Shown here piece after piece: positions 10,277 to 20,456 of a DNA stretch of 64,000 nucleotides. How positions within the stretch are numbered: the stretch's first letter is position 1; the number at the start of each line of letters is the position of its first letter. Position numbers and translations under genes: made by a program. The notes below the pieces were generated by a model. That model had not been told where the DNA came from, did no database searches, and was given only the letters and a program-made list of their open reading frames with translations. The stretch comes from Vibrio viridaestus (GTDB lineage: Bacteria; Pseudomonadota; Gammaproteobacteria; Enterobacterales; Vibrionaceae): positions 1 through 64,000 of the forward strand of contig NZ_RJVQ01000012.1 in NCBI RefSeq assembly GCF_003856525.1. Direction: 5' to 3'.

Positions 10277-11122
10277 TTAATGCTCCTTAGTTTGACTTGG
10301 TGTTTTACACATACGGTCGAGAATGATCGCGACCAGCACGATGGCTAACCCAGCTTCAAAACCCTGAGATATATTAACTGTGTTCAGAGCTCTGATAACT
10401 GGTTTCCCTAAGCCATCAGCACCAACCAATGCAGCAACAACCACCATCGAAAGAGACAGCATAATGCATTGAGTTACACCGGCCATAATGCTTGGCATTG
10501 CAGCAGGTAATTCGACTTTAAATAGTAATTTCATTCTGCTTGCACCAAAGGCTTTACCGGCCTCTATCAGTTCTTCAGGAACTTTTAATACACCCAAATA
10601 GGTCAGACGAATCGGAGCAGCGATAGCAAATATGATGGTAGAAATAAGACCAGGAACGATACCTAATCCAAATAGAACAAGCGTTGGAATGAGATACACG
10701 AAAGTTGGTACTGTCTGCATCAAATCCAAAATAGGTCGCATCACGGTATAAAGCCAAGGACGATGAGCAGCCATAATACCTAATGGGACGCCGAGTAATA
10801 CGGAGATTGTTGTTGCAGAAAATACCAAGACAAACGTCTCTAGCATTTCTTGCCAATATCCCAGGTTCAGAATTAACAGCAACGCTGCTACGACAAAAAT
10901 CACCATAGATATTTTTCGGTGTAACCACCAAGCTAATAATGCAGTTAATACAATAGGGACGGCTGGTGGCATCCATTTAAACACATCAACGAGAAACATG
11001 ATGGAGCTCTCTAGAGTAATAGCGATGGCGTCAAAAAAGCCTGATGCGTGCATCGTAAGCCAATCAACAATGAACTCCATCCAATGTCCGAGAGGAATTT
11101 TATGCTCTGTAAAAATGTTCAC
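10277..11122 (-). CDS. choW: Choline/betaine ABC transporter permease ChoW (ProW)
   Basis: A 281-residue permease of the ProW type with about six to seven membrane helices. The cytoplasmic EAGKAFGASRMKLLFKVELPAAMPSIMAG segment is the EAA loop that docks onto the ATPase. An unpaired N-terminal amphipathic stretch precedes the first helix, as in other choline permeases. It lies between choX and choV. Confidence 0.92.
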   Translation of the reverse strand: MNIFTEHKIPLGHWMEFIVDWLTMHASGFFDAIAITLESSIMFLVDVFKWMPPAVPIVLTALLAWWLHRKISMVIFVVAALLLILNLGYWQEMLETFVLVFSATTISVLLGVPLGIMAAHRPWLYTVMRPILDLMQTVPTFVYLIPTLVLFGLGIVPGLISTIIFAIAAPIRLTYLGVLKVPEELIEAGKAFGASRMKLLFKVELPAAMPSIMAGVTQCIMLSLSMVVVAALVGADGLGKPVIRALNTVNISQGFEAGLAIVLVAIILDRMCKTPSQTKEH

Positions 11123-11137
11123 ATTAATACCTATATC

Positions 11138-11164
11138 AAAGGGGATAAAGCACGATTCCCCTTT
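11138..11164 (-). terminator. Hairpin in choX-choW gap
   Basis: AAAGGGGA pairs with TCCCCTTT around an 11-base loop, in the mRNA just after the choX stop. It may protect the 3' end of the binding-protein message and lower permease expression. That role is inferred from position, and the T-run of a full terminator is poor. Confidence 0.5.
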
Positions 11165-11190
11165 GTCCTTAAATTATGAAAAATGAAGAA

Positions 11191-12132
11191 TTAAGAGTGG
11201 TCTTTGATGTAGCTTAGAACAGCTGCTTTGGCTGGCTTACCGTCGACGGTTTTCACGCCTTCAAGCCACTTATCAAGAACTTGAGGGTTTTTGTTTAGCC
11301 ACTCTATTGCAGCGGCGTCAGGTTTTTGGTTTTTGTTTAGAATAGAGTCCATAACCTGGTTTTCCATTGGTAGGCTAAACTCTAAGTTTGTTAGAAGCTT
11401 ACCAACATTAGGGCATTGCTCTGTAAAGCCTTTACGGACATTGGTATAGACGCTTGCACCGCCATAGTTAGGACCGAAGTAATCGTCACCGCCAGATAGG
11501 TATTCCATGTCGAAGTTGCTGTTCATTGGATGAGGTGCCCAACCAAGGAAGGCTATCCACTGTTTACGACGAATAGCTCGATTGACCTGAGAAACCATAC
11601 CAGCTTCGCTTGACTCAACTAACGTAAAGTCTTTCAAATCGAAAGCATTTGAATCGATCATTGATTGGATCAGGCGATTACCATCGTTACCTGGTTCAAT
11701 GCCGTAGATACGGTCTTTAAATTCATCTGCGTGCTTTGCGATATCAGCAAATGATTTAACGCCTGCATCGTACACATACTTAGGCACAGCAAGAGTATAT
11801 TTTGCACCAGTAAGGTTAGCACGGACAGTTTCGACGGTACCTGCCTCTCTGTAGCGTTTGATATCGCCTTCCATTGTTGGCATCCAGTTACCAAGGAAGA
11901 CATCAATATCGCCATTTGCCATTGAAGAGTACGTTACCGGAACGGAAAGTAAGTCGGTTTTGGTTTTATAGCCCATGCCTTTAAGTACTTCAGATGTAAC
12001 GGCTGTAGTTGAAGTTATATCTGTCCAACCAACATCAGAGAAGCGAACAGTATCACACTGGTTCGCGAATGCATTTACCGAGGCTACGGCGCCTAGGCCA
12101 AGAGTTACTAATTTAAGTTTGTTCTTAAACAT
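11191..12132 (-). CDS. choX: Choline ABC transporter substrate-binding protein ChoX (ProX)
   Basis: A 313-residue periplasmic binding protein with a clear signal peptide (MFKNKLKLVTLGLGAVASVNAFA, cleavage after AFA). The mature part, starting near NQCDTVRFSDVGWTDI, resembles choline/betaine binding proteins of the OpuAC type, including VGWTDI and LGNWMPTM stretches near the ligand pocket. It follows betA by 39 bases in the same operon. Choline is the likely ligand because betA and betB use it; betaine binding is not excluded. Confidence 0.9.
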   Translation of the reverse strand: MFKNKLKLVTLGLGAVASVNAFANQCDTVRFSDVGWTDITSTTAVTSEVLKGMGYKTKTDLLSVPVTYSSMANGDIDVFLGNWMPTMEGDIKRYREAGTVETVRANLTGAKYTLAVPKYVYDAGVKSFADIAKHADEFKDRIYGIEPGNDGNRLIQSMIDSNAFDLKDFTLVESSEAGMVSQVNRAIRRKQWIAFLGWAPHPMNSNFDMEYLSGGDDYFGPNYGGASVYTNVRKGFTEQCPNVGKLLTNLEFSLPMENQVMDSILNKNQKPDAAAIEWLNKNPQVLDKWLEGVKTVDGKPAKAAVLSYIKDHS

Positions 12133-12171
12133 AATTATTCCTTTTATGTTAATCGCTTAAAAGATCAGAAT

Positions 12172-13857
12172 TTACGGTCTTTTAGGTGTTCCAATTCTTT
12201 GTCTTTCTTGCCACTTTTCGTCGATCCAAACAGGTGCTTGAGACGCGGGAAGTGGCGCATTTTCTAAGATCATGTCGGCTGCCTTTTCGGCGACCATAAT
12301 CGTTGGTGCGTTGAGGTTCCCGTTGGTGATGGTTGGGAAAATAGAGGAGTCAACGATACGCAGACCGTCGATACCAATCACTCGACACTCACTATCGACT
12401 ACTGCCATTGGGTCATTTGTTGAACCCATTTTGCATGAGCAAGAAGGGTGGTAAGCGCTTTCAACATTCTGTTTTACCCATTGGTCGATATCTTCGTCGC
12501 TGGTGATATGTGCACCAGGTTGAATTTCGTCACCACGGTATTGATCCATTGCTGGCTGAGATAATATTTGTCGTGTTAAACGAATGCAGTCACGCCAATC
12601 CTGACGATCTTGTTCCGTCGAGATGTAATTAAACTGGATAGATGGTTTGTCATGTGGATCGCTGGAGTTTATCCACACCTTTCCGCGACTTTCTGGCTTA
12701 TTCGGGCCTACATGTACCTGAAAACCATGTCCATCGAAAGCGGCCTGTCCATCGTAGCGCATTGCGGCTGGAAGGAAGTGATATTGAATATTTGGCCACT
12801 TCAGACCTTCTCTAGAGCGGATGAAGGCGCATGATTCAAAATGGTTTGTTGCACCTAGACCTGTCTTCTTCAATATCCATTCGGTGCCGATGAGCCCTTT
12901 GCTAATCAACCCTAATTTACTATTGAGGGTAATTGGCTGTTTACAATGATACTGAAAGTACACTTCTAGGTGGTCTTGAAGGTTTTCACCTACACCAACC
13001 AGTTCATGCTCAACAGTCACACCAGCTCTTTCGAGTACGTCTCGTGGACCGATACCTGAAAGTTGAAGCAGTTGGACTGAGCCGATAGAACCAGCAGATG
13101 AGATGACTTCTTTATTCGCAAAGGCAACTTTATCCGCACCTTGATGTTCGAATTCAATCCCAATGGCCTTCTTATCTTTGAGTATTACTTTTTTCGCCAC
13201 GACGCCTTTTATTAAGGTTAGGTTGTCGCGTTTTAACGCACGTTTTAAATAGGCGTTTGACGTTGATGCGCGAACACCGTTATCAACCGTCATGTGCATT
13301 GGACCAAAGCCTTCCTGCTGATAACCGTTATAGTCTTGGGTTTCTGGGTAGCCTGCGTCTTTACCTGCCTCAATAAACGCTTCGTATAGCGGATTGAGCT
13401 TCATCTCATTGCCATTACAAGTGGCTAGTGGACCAGTCGTTCCGCGGTATTCGTCTTCACTACCAGACCATGATTCGGCCTTTTTGAAGTAGGGCAGACA
13501 GTGAGAATAATCCCATCCTGTCGCGCCTTGTTCCGCCCACTCATCGAAGTCACAGGCGTGACCACGAACATACACCATGCCATTGATCGAAGAGCTGCCA
13601 CCAAGAACTTTGCCTCGTGGACAATGAAGTTGGCGACCATCAATACCTGGTTCTTCCAAAGACTCAAATTGCCAAGCGTATTTTGGCGTATTCATTGGAT
13701 ATGACAATGCGGTCGGCATCTGGATAAAAATACTCTTATCGCTACCACCCGCTTCTAAAAGGAGAACTGAATGTTCTCCTGATTCCGTTAGGCGATCTGC
13801 TAAAACACAACCCGCAGAACCTGCGCCAACAATAATGTAGTCGAAATGCTGTTTCAT
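12172..13857 (-). CDS. betA: Choline dehydrogenase BetA
   Basis: A 561-residue GMC flavoprotein oxidising choline to betaine aldehyde. [17 protein letters not shown] at the N-terminus binds [22 protein letters not shown] is the GMC signature, and the catalytic His region appears as [10 protein letters not shown] near the C-terminus. AGGAG precedes the start. It lies 18 bases after betB and supplies the first step of betaine synthesis. Confidence 0.96.
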   Translation of the reverse strand: MKQHFDYIIVGAGSAGCVLADRLTESGEHSVLLLEAGGSDKSIFIQMPTALSYPMNTPKYAWQFESLEEPGIDGRQLHCPRGKVLGGSSSINGMVYVRGHACDFDEWAEQGATGWDYSHCLPYFKKAESWSGSEDEYRGTTGPLATCNGNEMKLNPLYEAFIEAGKDAGYPETQDYNGYQQEGFGPMHMTVDNGVRASTSNAYLKRALKRDNLTLIKGVVAKKVILKDKKAIGIEFEHQGADKVAFANKEVISSAGSIGSVQLLQLSGIGPRDVLERAGVTVEHELVGVGENLQDHLEVYFQYHCKQPITLNSKLGLISKGLIGTEWILKKTGLGATNHFESCAFIRSREGLKWPNIQYHFLPAAMRYDGQAAFDGHGFQVHVGPNKPESRGKVWINSSDPHDKPSIQFNYISTEQDRQDWRDCIRLTRQILSQPAMDQYRGDEIQPGAHITSDEDIDQWVKQNVESAYHPSCSCKMGSTNDPMAVVDSECRVIGIDGLRIVDSSIFPTITNGNLNAPTIMVAEKAADMILENAPLPASQAPVWIDEKWQERQRIGTPKRP

Positions 13858-13875
13858 ATTCGGCTCCTATAAAGT

Positions 13876-15336
13876 CTATGCGTAAGGGCTTTCAAAGTTA
13901 CCCAACTCGATAAAGACGCTTTTCGTCTGGGTATAATGAGCGAGTGTTTCGACACCGTTTTCACGTCCAATGCCTGAATCTTTGTAACCGCCAACAGGCA
14001 TTTCTGCAGGGGAGTTACCCCAGGTATTAATCCAACAAATACCGGCTTGCATTTTGTGTATTACACGGTGAGCACGAGAGATATCTTTCGTGAAAATACC
14101 AGCAGCTAGGCCAAAGCGTGTATTGTTCGCTTTTTCAACGACATCCGCTTCGTCAGTAAACTTAATTACCGCCATGACAGGGCCAAAAATTTCGTTCTGA
14201 ACCAATGCCATTTCTTCATAGCAGTCGAAGAAAACAGTTGGAGCAACAAAGTTACCTTTTTCAAGGCCGTCTGTTGTTACTTTGTAGCCGCCAACTAGCA
14301 GTTTGGCATCGGATTGTTTTGCTTCTTCAATTGCCGCAAGTACCTTCTCTTCATGACCTTTAGAGATCAGAGCACCAATCTGCGTATCCAGATTGAGTGG
14401 ATCACCAATAACAAGTTTTTCAGTACGTTCTTTTAGCTGTTTAAGAAAATCATCGTAGATCGCTTCATGAACAAATACTCGTGTACCATTCGTACAAACT
14501 TCACCCTGCGTGTAGAAATTCGCGACCATAGATGCCGAGACTGCATCGTCAAGATTTGAGTCATCGAAAATAATAAGAGGGGATTTACCACCTAATTCCA
14601 TGGTGACTGACTTTAAGGTTTGTGCGCTTGCTGCCATCACTTTTTTGCCTGTACCGACTTCGCCAGTAAAAGACACTTTTGCGATGTCTGGGTGGCCTGT
14701 CAACATTTGGCCAACGCGGTAGTCACCTTGTACAACGTTAAATACACCATCTGGTACGCCGGCTTCTTTATAAATCTCGGCAAGCTTGAGTGCAGTTAGT
14801 GGCGTTTCTTCTGATGGTTTGAATACCATAGCATTACCAGCAGCCAGAGCAGGAGCTGATTTCCACATGGCGATCTGAATTGGATAGTTCCATGCACCGA
14901 TACCAGCGCAAACGCCAAGAGGTTCGCGACGGGTATAGAAGAACTGTGATTCACTTAGAGGTTGTTGGTCACCTAATTGTGTTGGTGCTAAACCGGCATA
15001 ATATTCAATAACATCTGCACCCGTTGCGATATCAACACAGTTGGCTTCTTGCAGTGGTTTACCTGTATCGAGAACTTCAAGTTCTGCTAGTTCGTCATTT
15101 CTGTCACGTAGGATTTGTACCGCTTTTAACAGTATGCGGCTACGCTCAACAGCCGTCATCGACGACCATACCTCAAAGCCTTTTTTGGCTGAAGCAATTG
15201 CATCTTCAACGTCTTGAGCTGAAGCTTGTCCCAGAACCGCGATAGTTTCGCCTGTTGCAGGGTTAATACTTGGAAACGTTTCTCCTGATGTTGTATCAGT
15301 TAGTTTTCCATCGATAAAAAGTGATTTAATTTCCAT
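13876..15336 (-). CDS. betB: Betaine aldehyde dehydrogenase BetB
   Basis: A 486-residue NAD(P)-dependent aldehyde dehydrogenase converting betaine aldehyde to glycine betaine. [11 protein letters not shown] is the cofactor loop, [10 protein letters not shown] carries the catalytic Glu and [10 protein letters not shown] the catalytic Cys. GAGGTC precedes the start. Between betI and betA in the operon. Confidence 0.97.
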   Translation of the reverse strand: MEIKSLFIDGKLTDTTSGETFPSINPATGETIAVLGQASAQDVEDAIASAKKGFEVWSSMTAVERSRILLKAVQILRDRNDELAELEVLDTGKPLQEANCVDIATGADVIEYYAGLAPTQLGDQQPLSESQFFYTRREPLGVCAGIGAWNYPIQIAMWKSAPALAAGNAMVFKPSEETPLTALKLAEIYKEAGVPDGVFNVVQGDYRVGQMLTGHPDIAKVSFTGEVGTGKKVMAASAQTLKSVTMELGGKSPLIIFDDSNLDDAVSASMVANFYTQGEVCTNGTRVFVHEAIYDDFLKQLKERTEKLVIGDPLNLDTQIGALISKGHEEKVLAAIEEAKQSDAKLLVGGYKVTTDGLEKGNFVAPTVFFDCYEEMALVQNEIFGPVMAVIKFTDEADVVEKANNTRFGLAAGIFTKDISRAHRVIHKMQAGICWINTWGNSPAEMPVGGYKDSGIGRENGVETLAHYTQTKSVFIELGNFESPYA

Positions 15337-15348
15337 TGAATGGCGACC

Positions 15349-15948
15349 TCAGTGGTTGTCACTGTAAAAAGAAAGTTGTTTGTCTAAGTAATCGTTAATG
15401 ATGTTTCTGGCTTGTGTTGAGTCGATCCCTTTGGGATTTAATGCTCCACGAATCCAGATACCATCAATAAGAGCCGCTATACCATGTGCGACGAGGCAAA
15501 CTTGTTCTTTCGGTAATAGTTGTTTGAGTTCAATTTTTAAATGGGATATCAGACGCTTTTCATTCACTCTTTGCAGACGGTGCAGTTGCTTGTCATGCAT
15601 TGAGTATGACCAGAAGGCGAGCCATGTTTTGACTACTTCACTTTCAGCCTGGAAGCCGAGGAAGTTACCGTCAACAATAGCGTTAATTCGCTGATAGTGA
15701 GCTTCCTTTGGCAGCTTGGCCAAAGCGCTCATAATGGTTTTAGAGTGCTCGCGCAATATAACGCGCATTGTCTCTTCCAGTAAGCCGTGTTTACCACCGA
15801 AGTAGTGGTTAATGATTCCGGTTGATACTCCTGCTTCCTTGCTGATCAACGAAATACTGGCACCATGTAACCCAACTTTTTCAATCACGTTCATCGTCGC
15901 TTTGACAAGTTGCGGCTTGCGAATATCTGGCATCCCTACCTTGGGCAT
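15349..15948 (-). CDS. betI: Transcriptional repressor BetI
   Basis: A 199-residue TetR-family regulator, first gene of the bet operon. The N-terminal helix-turn-helix spans about residues 28-50 ([23 protein letters not shown]). In characterised bet operons BetI represses its own operon and choline relieves this. A candidate operator lies just upstream at 15967-15980. Confidence 0.94.
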   Translation of the reverse strand: MPKVGMPDIRKPQLVKATMNVIEKVGLHGASISLISKEAGVSTGIINHYFGGKHGLLEETMRVILREHSKTIMSALAKLPKEAHYQRINAIVDGNFLGFQAESEVVKTWLAFWSYSMHDKQLHRLQRVNEKRLISHLKIELKQLLPKEQVCLVAHGIAALIDGIWIRGALNPKGIDSTQARNIINDYLDKQLSFYSDNH

Positions 15949-15966
15949 ATACGCTCCATTTTTTTA

Positions 15967-15980
15967 ATTGAACGATTAAT
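15967..15980. promoter_or_regulatory. Candidate BetI operator
   Basis: ATTGAACGATTAAT is an imperfect dyad whose left half contains TTGAACG, the half-site I recall from BetI operators of enterics and vibrios. It sits 19 bases upstream of the betI start, close to where a promoter would be. No binding evidence is available here. Confidence 0.4.
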
Positions 15981-16159
15981 TAATAAAAACCTTACACAAA
16001 AATTATTTAGATCTCAAATAAATTATTGATTAAATTTTGTTCTTAATTGATACAATTCTTAAAAATTCGCATATATTTACATTAAATATCAACCGCTTGG
16101 TTACAATCTGATATAAAAATTAGATGTGTAAATATTTGAGTTATTTCGTTTTGAGGTCT

Positions 16160-16198
16160 AATGCATTTATTGAGTACCTACGTCCCAATAAATGCATT
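16160..16198. repeat. Inverted repeat between betI upstream region and aminopeptidase
   Basis: AATGCATTTATTG is repeated inverted as CAATAAATGCATT, 13 perfect pairs around a 13-base spacer. It follows the stop of the minus-strand aminopeptidase by about 10 bases. No T-tract follows on either strand, so it may be a 3' end-stabilising hairpin rather than a terminator. Confidence 0.55.
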
Positions 16199-16208
16199 TA
16201 GCGTCTTT

Positions 16209-17990
16209 TTATATGGTGGACGTTGCGTTACGCAGCCACTCTTTAACGTCTCCCTCTACAAGCGGCGATACATCATGCCAAACTTGTTCATGGTATTGAT
16301 TCAACCATGTGATCTCACTTCCTGTGAGAAGTTCTTTTTGTATTGCCCGCTTATCAATAGGGCAGCGTGTAAGAGCTTCGAAACCACGCATATTCTTATC
16401 GCCAGCCGTTTCGACATCCACAACCAGTTCCAAGTTTTCAATTCGAATACCGAACTCGTTTTCACGGTAATAACCAGGCTCGTTAGAGACCACCATACCA
16501 GGCAGTAATGCGACCGAATTTGGTGCTTTACTAATTCGCTGTGGTCCTTCGTGAACACTTAAACAATGTCCGACACCATGTCCTGTACCATGATCAAAGT
16601 CATAACCATTTGTCCACAAATATTGGCGAGCCAGAGCATCAAGTTGATGTCCGCTTGTTCCTGCTGGAAACTTAGCGGAAGCGAGCGCAATATGACCTTT
16701 CAGTACCAGTGTAAATAAGGTTTTCATCTCATCCGTTGGAGTACCGATAGCGACCGTTCTGGTGATATCGGTAGTTCCGTCTTGATAATGACCACCCGAA
16801 TCAACCAAATACAGAGAATTTAAGCTTAAAATCCCCGGTTTAGGCTGATTAATGTGATTGTAATGACACATCGCAGCATTTGTTGCAGCAGCCGAAATGG
16901 TATCAAAACTCAGATCAACCAGCGTTGGATCCTGACGGCGAAACGCCTCTAGCTGATCAGACAGCGTTGCTTCATCCAATTCACTATTTTTCTCTACTTG
17001 TCCGTCCAACCAACATAGAAATTGAGCCATAGCTGCTCCATCTCGAATGTGGCAGGCTTTCATGCCAGTCACTTCTGCACGATTCTTTGCAGCCTTAGGC
17101 AACGTACAAGGATCGGCGATATCAATAATAGTAGCGCCATTGTTTTGCAATTGGAGTTTAAACCAAGCGTTGCTGCTACTCGTGTCTAGAATGACCTTCT
17201 TACCATTCATTGCTTCGAGAGCCTGAGTTAGGCTATCTGGCGCACATATGTTTACACCAGCGCCTACATGCTCATGAAAGCCATCAGCAACACGGCTTTC
17301 ATCAATAAAGTAGTCTACGTCACCCGATTGATAAATAATGGCATGAGACAAAATAACCGGGAGTCTTGCTACATCAAGTCCGCGGATATTTAGTAGCCAG
17401 CCAATCGAATCTAACTGGGTGAGAACTGCGCTATCAGCACCTTTCTCTTTTAATAAGTTAGCGATAGATGCGCGCTTATCTTTGCTACTTTTTCCAGATG
17501 TCTCATCTGGCATCAGAACCATGTCGGATAATGTCGGCTCTGGTCTATTTTCCCACAGTAAGTCAATCGGGTTCGCTGCAACGGGGTGCAATTCGTATTC
17601 TGGAGCCAGGACTTCTTGGGCATTGTTAACCCAAGACGCTCTATGCATTTTAGGGTCAAAGCCTATCTTCGCTCCTAAAGGGAGCTGTTCTTTAAGCCAG
17701 TCTAGATAAGGCTCATCAATTAAATGATGATATTCAAAGCAGACCGCTGGCGTTTGTTTCGTTACTTGAACGGTATATCTTCCATCTACAAAGATCGCTG
17801 CGTTGTCCTGAGTCACTATTGCAGCACCGGCAGAGCCAGTAAAACCAGATACCCATTCAAGTCTTTCATTATGTTTTGGCAAGTATTCACCGAGATACTC
17901 ATCTTCATGAGGAACGATAAAAGCATCTAATTGGCTTTCACTCAGCCAGTTTCGGAGCTTTTTCAGGTTGTCCGTTATCGCATTTGCCAT
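16209..17990 (-). CDS. Xaa-Pro aminopeptidase (M24B, large type)
   Basis: A 593-residue metallopeptidase of the long aminopeptidase P class, with two creatinase-type N-terminal domains and a C-terminal M24 pita-bread fold. Metal ligands are seen in DSGGHYQDGTTDITRT, HGTGHGVGHCL, SNEPGYY and IRIENLEL. It removes N-terminal residues preceding proline. I chose the ATG at 17990 (MANAITDNL) with GGAAAA upstream; the open frame continues ten codons further but begins unlike the family. No signal peptide, so cytosolic. Confidence 0.92.
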   Translation of the reverse strand: MANAITDNLKKLRNWLSESQLDAFIVPHEDEYLGEYLPKHNERLEWVSGFTGSAGAAIVTQDNAAIFVDGRYTVQVTKQTPAVCFEYHHLIDEPYLDWLKEQLPLGAKIGFDPKMHRASWVNNAQEVLAPEYELHPVAANPIDLLWENRPEPTLSDMVLMPDETSGKSSKDKRASIANLLKEKGADSAVLTQLDSIGWLLNIRGLDVARLPVILSHAIIYQSGDVDYFIDESRVADGFHEHVGAGVNICAPDSLTQALEAMNGKKVILDTSSSNAWFKLQLQNNGATIIDIADPCTLPKAAKNRAEVTGMKACHIRDGAAMAQFLCWLDGQVEKNSELDEATLSDQLEAFRRQDPTLVDLSFDTISAAATNAAMCHYNHINQPKPGILSLNSLYLVDSGGHYQDGTTDITRTVAIGTPTDEMKTLFTLVLKGHIALASAKFPAGTSGHQLDALARQYLWTNGYDFDHGTGHGVGHCLSVHEGPQRISKAPNSVALLPGMVVSNEPGYYRENEFGIRIENLELVVDVETAGDKNMRGFEALTRCPIDKRAIQKELLTGSEITWLNQYHEQVWHDVSPLVEGDVKEWLRNATSTI

Positions 17991-18307
17991 ATTTATTTTC
18001 CATATTGTATATAAAAACAATGAGTTATTATTTTAGTTCTTCTATATTATATAATTCATTGCTTTCAAGTTTAAGCTACGCTTTTTTATTTGTCCGTGCA
18101 ATTGAATGTAATTGTATGGACGCGGATTAGTAAAAAAGTGTCGTATTGAATACCAATATTGACAGTTTACTAACTTGATGACTATAAATAGTGTGTCAAA
18201 CTGTTTATAAGGTGGCGTAATCACTGTATATTAGCGCTGCCACAAAAATAATATTGATCAGCATAAATAATTCCCTTTCAATTTTTTATATCTTGGATAT
18301 CACGCGA

Positions 18308-18589
18308 ATGTCGATGACAACCTATGAGATGGCTCGTGTATTAGAGCAACTGGAAGACTCTCCAGAAAAGGTGATGTTTGGTAAACTTTTAAATGAACTT
18401 GGTAATCAGAGCGGAGAACGTATCAGAAGCGCTGCAAAACAAGTCCCACTACATGTTCTACGCGATTTAGTATTTCAATTTGAGGAAGTTATTGAATCCA
18501 GAAAAGGCGAGCAAGTTGAAGTTTTAGCAAAAGAACTTGCTGCCCAAGGTATTTCAGCAGACGACCTGCGTAACTATTTAAATAAGTAA
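18308..18589 (+). CDS. tsrA: TsrA-like small regulator
   Basis: A 93-residue, highly charged, helical protein beginning MSMTTYEMARVLEQLEDSPEK. I call it the Vibrio regulator TsrA (VC0070 in V. cholerae, described as distantly H-NS-like and as a repressor of type VI secretion) from length, composition and location between the peptidase and asnC. This identification is from memory of synteny, not from a decisive motif. Start at 18308 is preferred; a Met two codons later is also possible, and upstream codons lack a good ribosome site. The preceding 280 bases are AT-rich with no gene. Confidence 0.6.
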   Translation: MSMTTYEMARVLEQLEDSPEKVMFGKLLNELGNQSGERIRSAAKQVPLHVLRDLVFQFEEVIESRKGEQVEVLAKELAAQGISADDLRNYLNK

Positions 18590-18636
18590 TATCTATTTAA
18601 TAAATATATCATTTTAGCTCAGGAATATATCCTGAG

Positions 18637-19101
18637 CTATGGATTAACATTTCTGTTTATCGGGTTTTGCAACGATATTAATGTTTCCGTTGATTGGACT
18701 TCATCTATTGCCTGAAGTTTATCGATCAACACATATTGTAATTCTTCAATTGAACGACACATTAATTTAGCAAATATATTATAGGCTCCAGTTGTATAGT
18801 AGGCCTCTACCACTTCATCTAATGCATTCAGTTTTTCTAGTGCTGAGTGATAATCGCGCGCAGCATTTAGATTGATACCAATAAAACAACAGACGTCATA
18901 GCCAAGTTTCTTTGTATTAACAACGACTTCTGTTTTCTGAATAATATCCGCAGCTTTCATTTTTTCGATGCGCACGTGAATTGTTGCTGGGCTTACATTA
19001 AACTGCTTTGCCATTTCCGCGTAAGGAGTTCTTGCATCATTCATTAAAATTTTGAGAATAGCTCTGTCCAAGTCGTCCAGCTTTGCTGCGTTGGATTGCA
19101 T
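18637..19101 (-). CDS. asnC: AsnC, Lrp-family regulator
   Basis: A 154-residue Lrp/AsnC regulator. An N-terminal helix-turn-helix (YAEMAKQFNVSPATIHVRIEKM) is followed by a RAM ligand-binding domain with GYDVCCFIGI, EAYYTTGAYNIF and QSTETLISLQNPI. These stretches match E. coli AsnC closely, so I assign the paralogue as AsnC rather than Lrp. No asparagine synthetase gene is adjacent. Convergent with the TsrA-like gene. Confidence 0.92.
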   Translation of the reverse strand: MQSNAAKLDDLDRAILKILMNDARTPYAEMAKQFNVSPATIHVRIEKMKAADIIQKTEVVVNTKKLGYDVCCFIGINLNAARDYHSALEKLNALDEVVEAYYTTGAYNIFAKLMCRSIEELQYVLIDKLQAIDEVQSTETLISLQNPINRNVNP

Positions 19102-19227
19102 ATAATTATCCTATAGGGCACGTTTATTGGTGGTTAGTTTACCACTGGATTATTCAAAAATAATTGGTATCGGTACATAAGTTCTGCCGATATTATAATT
19201 TCTATTTAATTAGTTGGAGTCATTCTT

Positions 19228-20004
19228 GTGCAAATTCAACTCATCTCCGAGGTTAGCGACGCACAATATCTCAATGATATCGCAGAAAAATGGGCGCTTG
19301 AGCATTCTAACTCCAGTGTGTTTGCTTTGGTATGGACCGGGGAACGAATTGAACTAAGAAAGACGGATGAACCCAAACTCGGCGCTATAGCGGTGGATTG
19401 GGTATCTGGCGCAGTGGCTCATCGCCGCAAGTTCGGTGGTGGCAAAGGGCAGTCGATTGCAAAGGCGGTCGGTCTGAATAAAGGTGTTACACCGACAATA
19501 CTTGATGGGACCGCTGGGTTAGGTCGAGATTCTTTTGTCTTTGCTTCGCTAGGTTGTCAGGTTTATATGGTTGAACGTCATCCTGTCGTAGCGGCTATGC
19601 TTGCTGATGGGCTACGACGAGCGCAGCAAGATGAAGAAATTGGCACTTGGGTAACAGAGCGTGTCACGTTAATCCATGAGTCTAGCCATAATGCGTTACT
19701 CAAGTTAGCTCAAGATAATCAGTTTACTAAACCGGATGTTGTGTATTTAGACCCTATGTATCCACACCCTGAGAATAAGAAAAAGTCGGCATTAGTTAAA
19801 AAAGAAATGCGTGTCTTTCAGGATCTGGTGGGCAAGGACATGGATGCAGATGAATTACTTACACCTGCTCTCGAGTTGGCACAGAAGCGCGTTGTCGTTA
19901 AGCGTCCTGACTATGCTGATGTGTTGGGGGGAGTTGAGCCGAATATGAAGATTGAGACTAAAAAAAATCGGTTTGATGTGTACGTAAAAGCATCTATGAA
20001 ATAA
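19228..20004 (+). CDS. rsmJ: 16S rRNA m2G1516 methyltransferase RsmJ
   Basis: A 258-residue SAM-dependent methyltransferase. [18 protein letters not shown] is the SAM-binding motif I and [18 protein letters not shown] contains the catalytic DPxY-type motif followed by the conserved basic stretch. The start is GTG, with TTGGAG upstream. Near uspA and uspB as in E. coli, where it was called yhiQ. Confidence 0.94.
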   Translation: MQIQLISEVSDAQYLNDIAEKWALEHSNSSVFALVWTGERIELRKTDEPKLGAIAVDWVSGAVAHRRKFGGGKGQSIAKAVGLNKGVTPTILDGTAGLGRDSFVFASLGCQVYMVERHPVVAAMLADGLRRAQQDEEIGTWVTERVTLIHESSHNALLKLAQDNQFTKPDVVYLDPMYPHPENKKKSALVKKEMRVFQDLVGKDMDADELLTPALELAQKRVVVKRPDYADVLGGVEPNMKIETKKNRFDVYVKASMK

Positions 20005-20073
20005 TCCTCTTGCTATTTTAATCAATGCTCAGTATATAGCTAATAAGAATCATTATTACTTTCTGGGTGCTGT

Positions 20074-20409
20074 GTGAGTAAAAGTCTGTGTAAGTTTCGC
20101 CGCACGGAGATCGTCGGTCAAATTCAACAAATTCAGAGTATGGTCGAAGCGCCAAAATACGTTTGTAAGAGCTGTGCTCGCGTTGCAAATCGGGCCTCGT
20201 TTTTATGCAAGCCAATGGAAATGGACTTAAAAGCGCAAAGTAGTGAGACAGTTTCTGATGTGCAAAAAAAGGCCTTAAAGGCTCAGAAAAAGCGCAATAA
20301 GAAATTGAAGAAACTGCTTAAAGAGCAAAAAAAATTATTGAAAAAACAAGATAAGCTAGTGGAAAAAATAGAACGAAGTAAGTATTCACTATCCAGTAAA
20401 GTTCATTAA
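20074..20409 (+). CDS. Uncharacterised Cys- and Lys-rich protein
   Basis: A 111-residue protein from a GTG start with only a weak ribosome site. The N-terminal half has cysteines at CKF, YVCKSCAR and FLCKP, which could bind a metal or cluster. The C-terminal half is a lysine-rich helix (KKRNKKLKKLLKEQKKLLKK) that is likely a coiled coil or nucleic acid binding. The frame is intact and followed at once by a strong terminator, so it is probably real. I do not recognise a function. Confidence 0.72.
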   Translation: MSKSLCKFRRTEIVGQIQQIQSMVEAPKYVCKSCARVANRASFLCKPMEMDLKAQSSETVSDVQKKALKAQKKRNKKLKKLLKEQKKLLKKQDKLVEKIERSKYSLSSKVH

Positions 20410-20436
20410 AAAGGCCTCTGAGAGGCCTTTTTCTAT
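20406..20436. terminator. Terminator after Cys/Lys-rich gene
   Basis: AAAAAGGCCTC and GAGGCCTTTTT form a near-perfect hairpin with a short TGA loop and a T-run. It can serve the plus-strand gene and the convergent EamA gene. Confidence 0.85.
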
Positions 20437-20456
20437 TTTAGGGTTTGTCATGTACT

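Noticed and set aside
12669-12677. Single DnaA box TTATCCACA
   Set aside because: An isolated match inside betA; one 9-mer in 64 kb is expected by chance.
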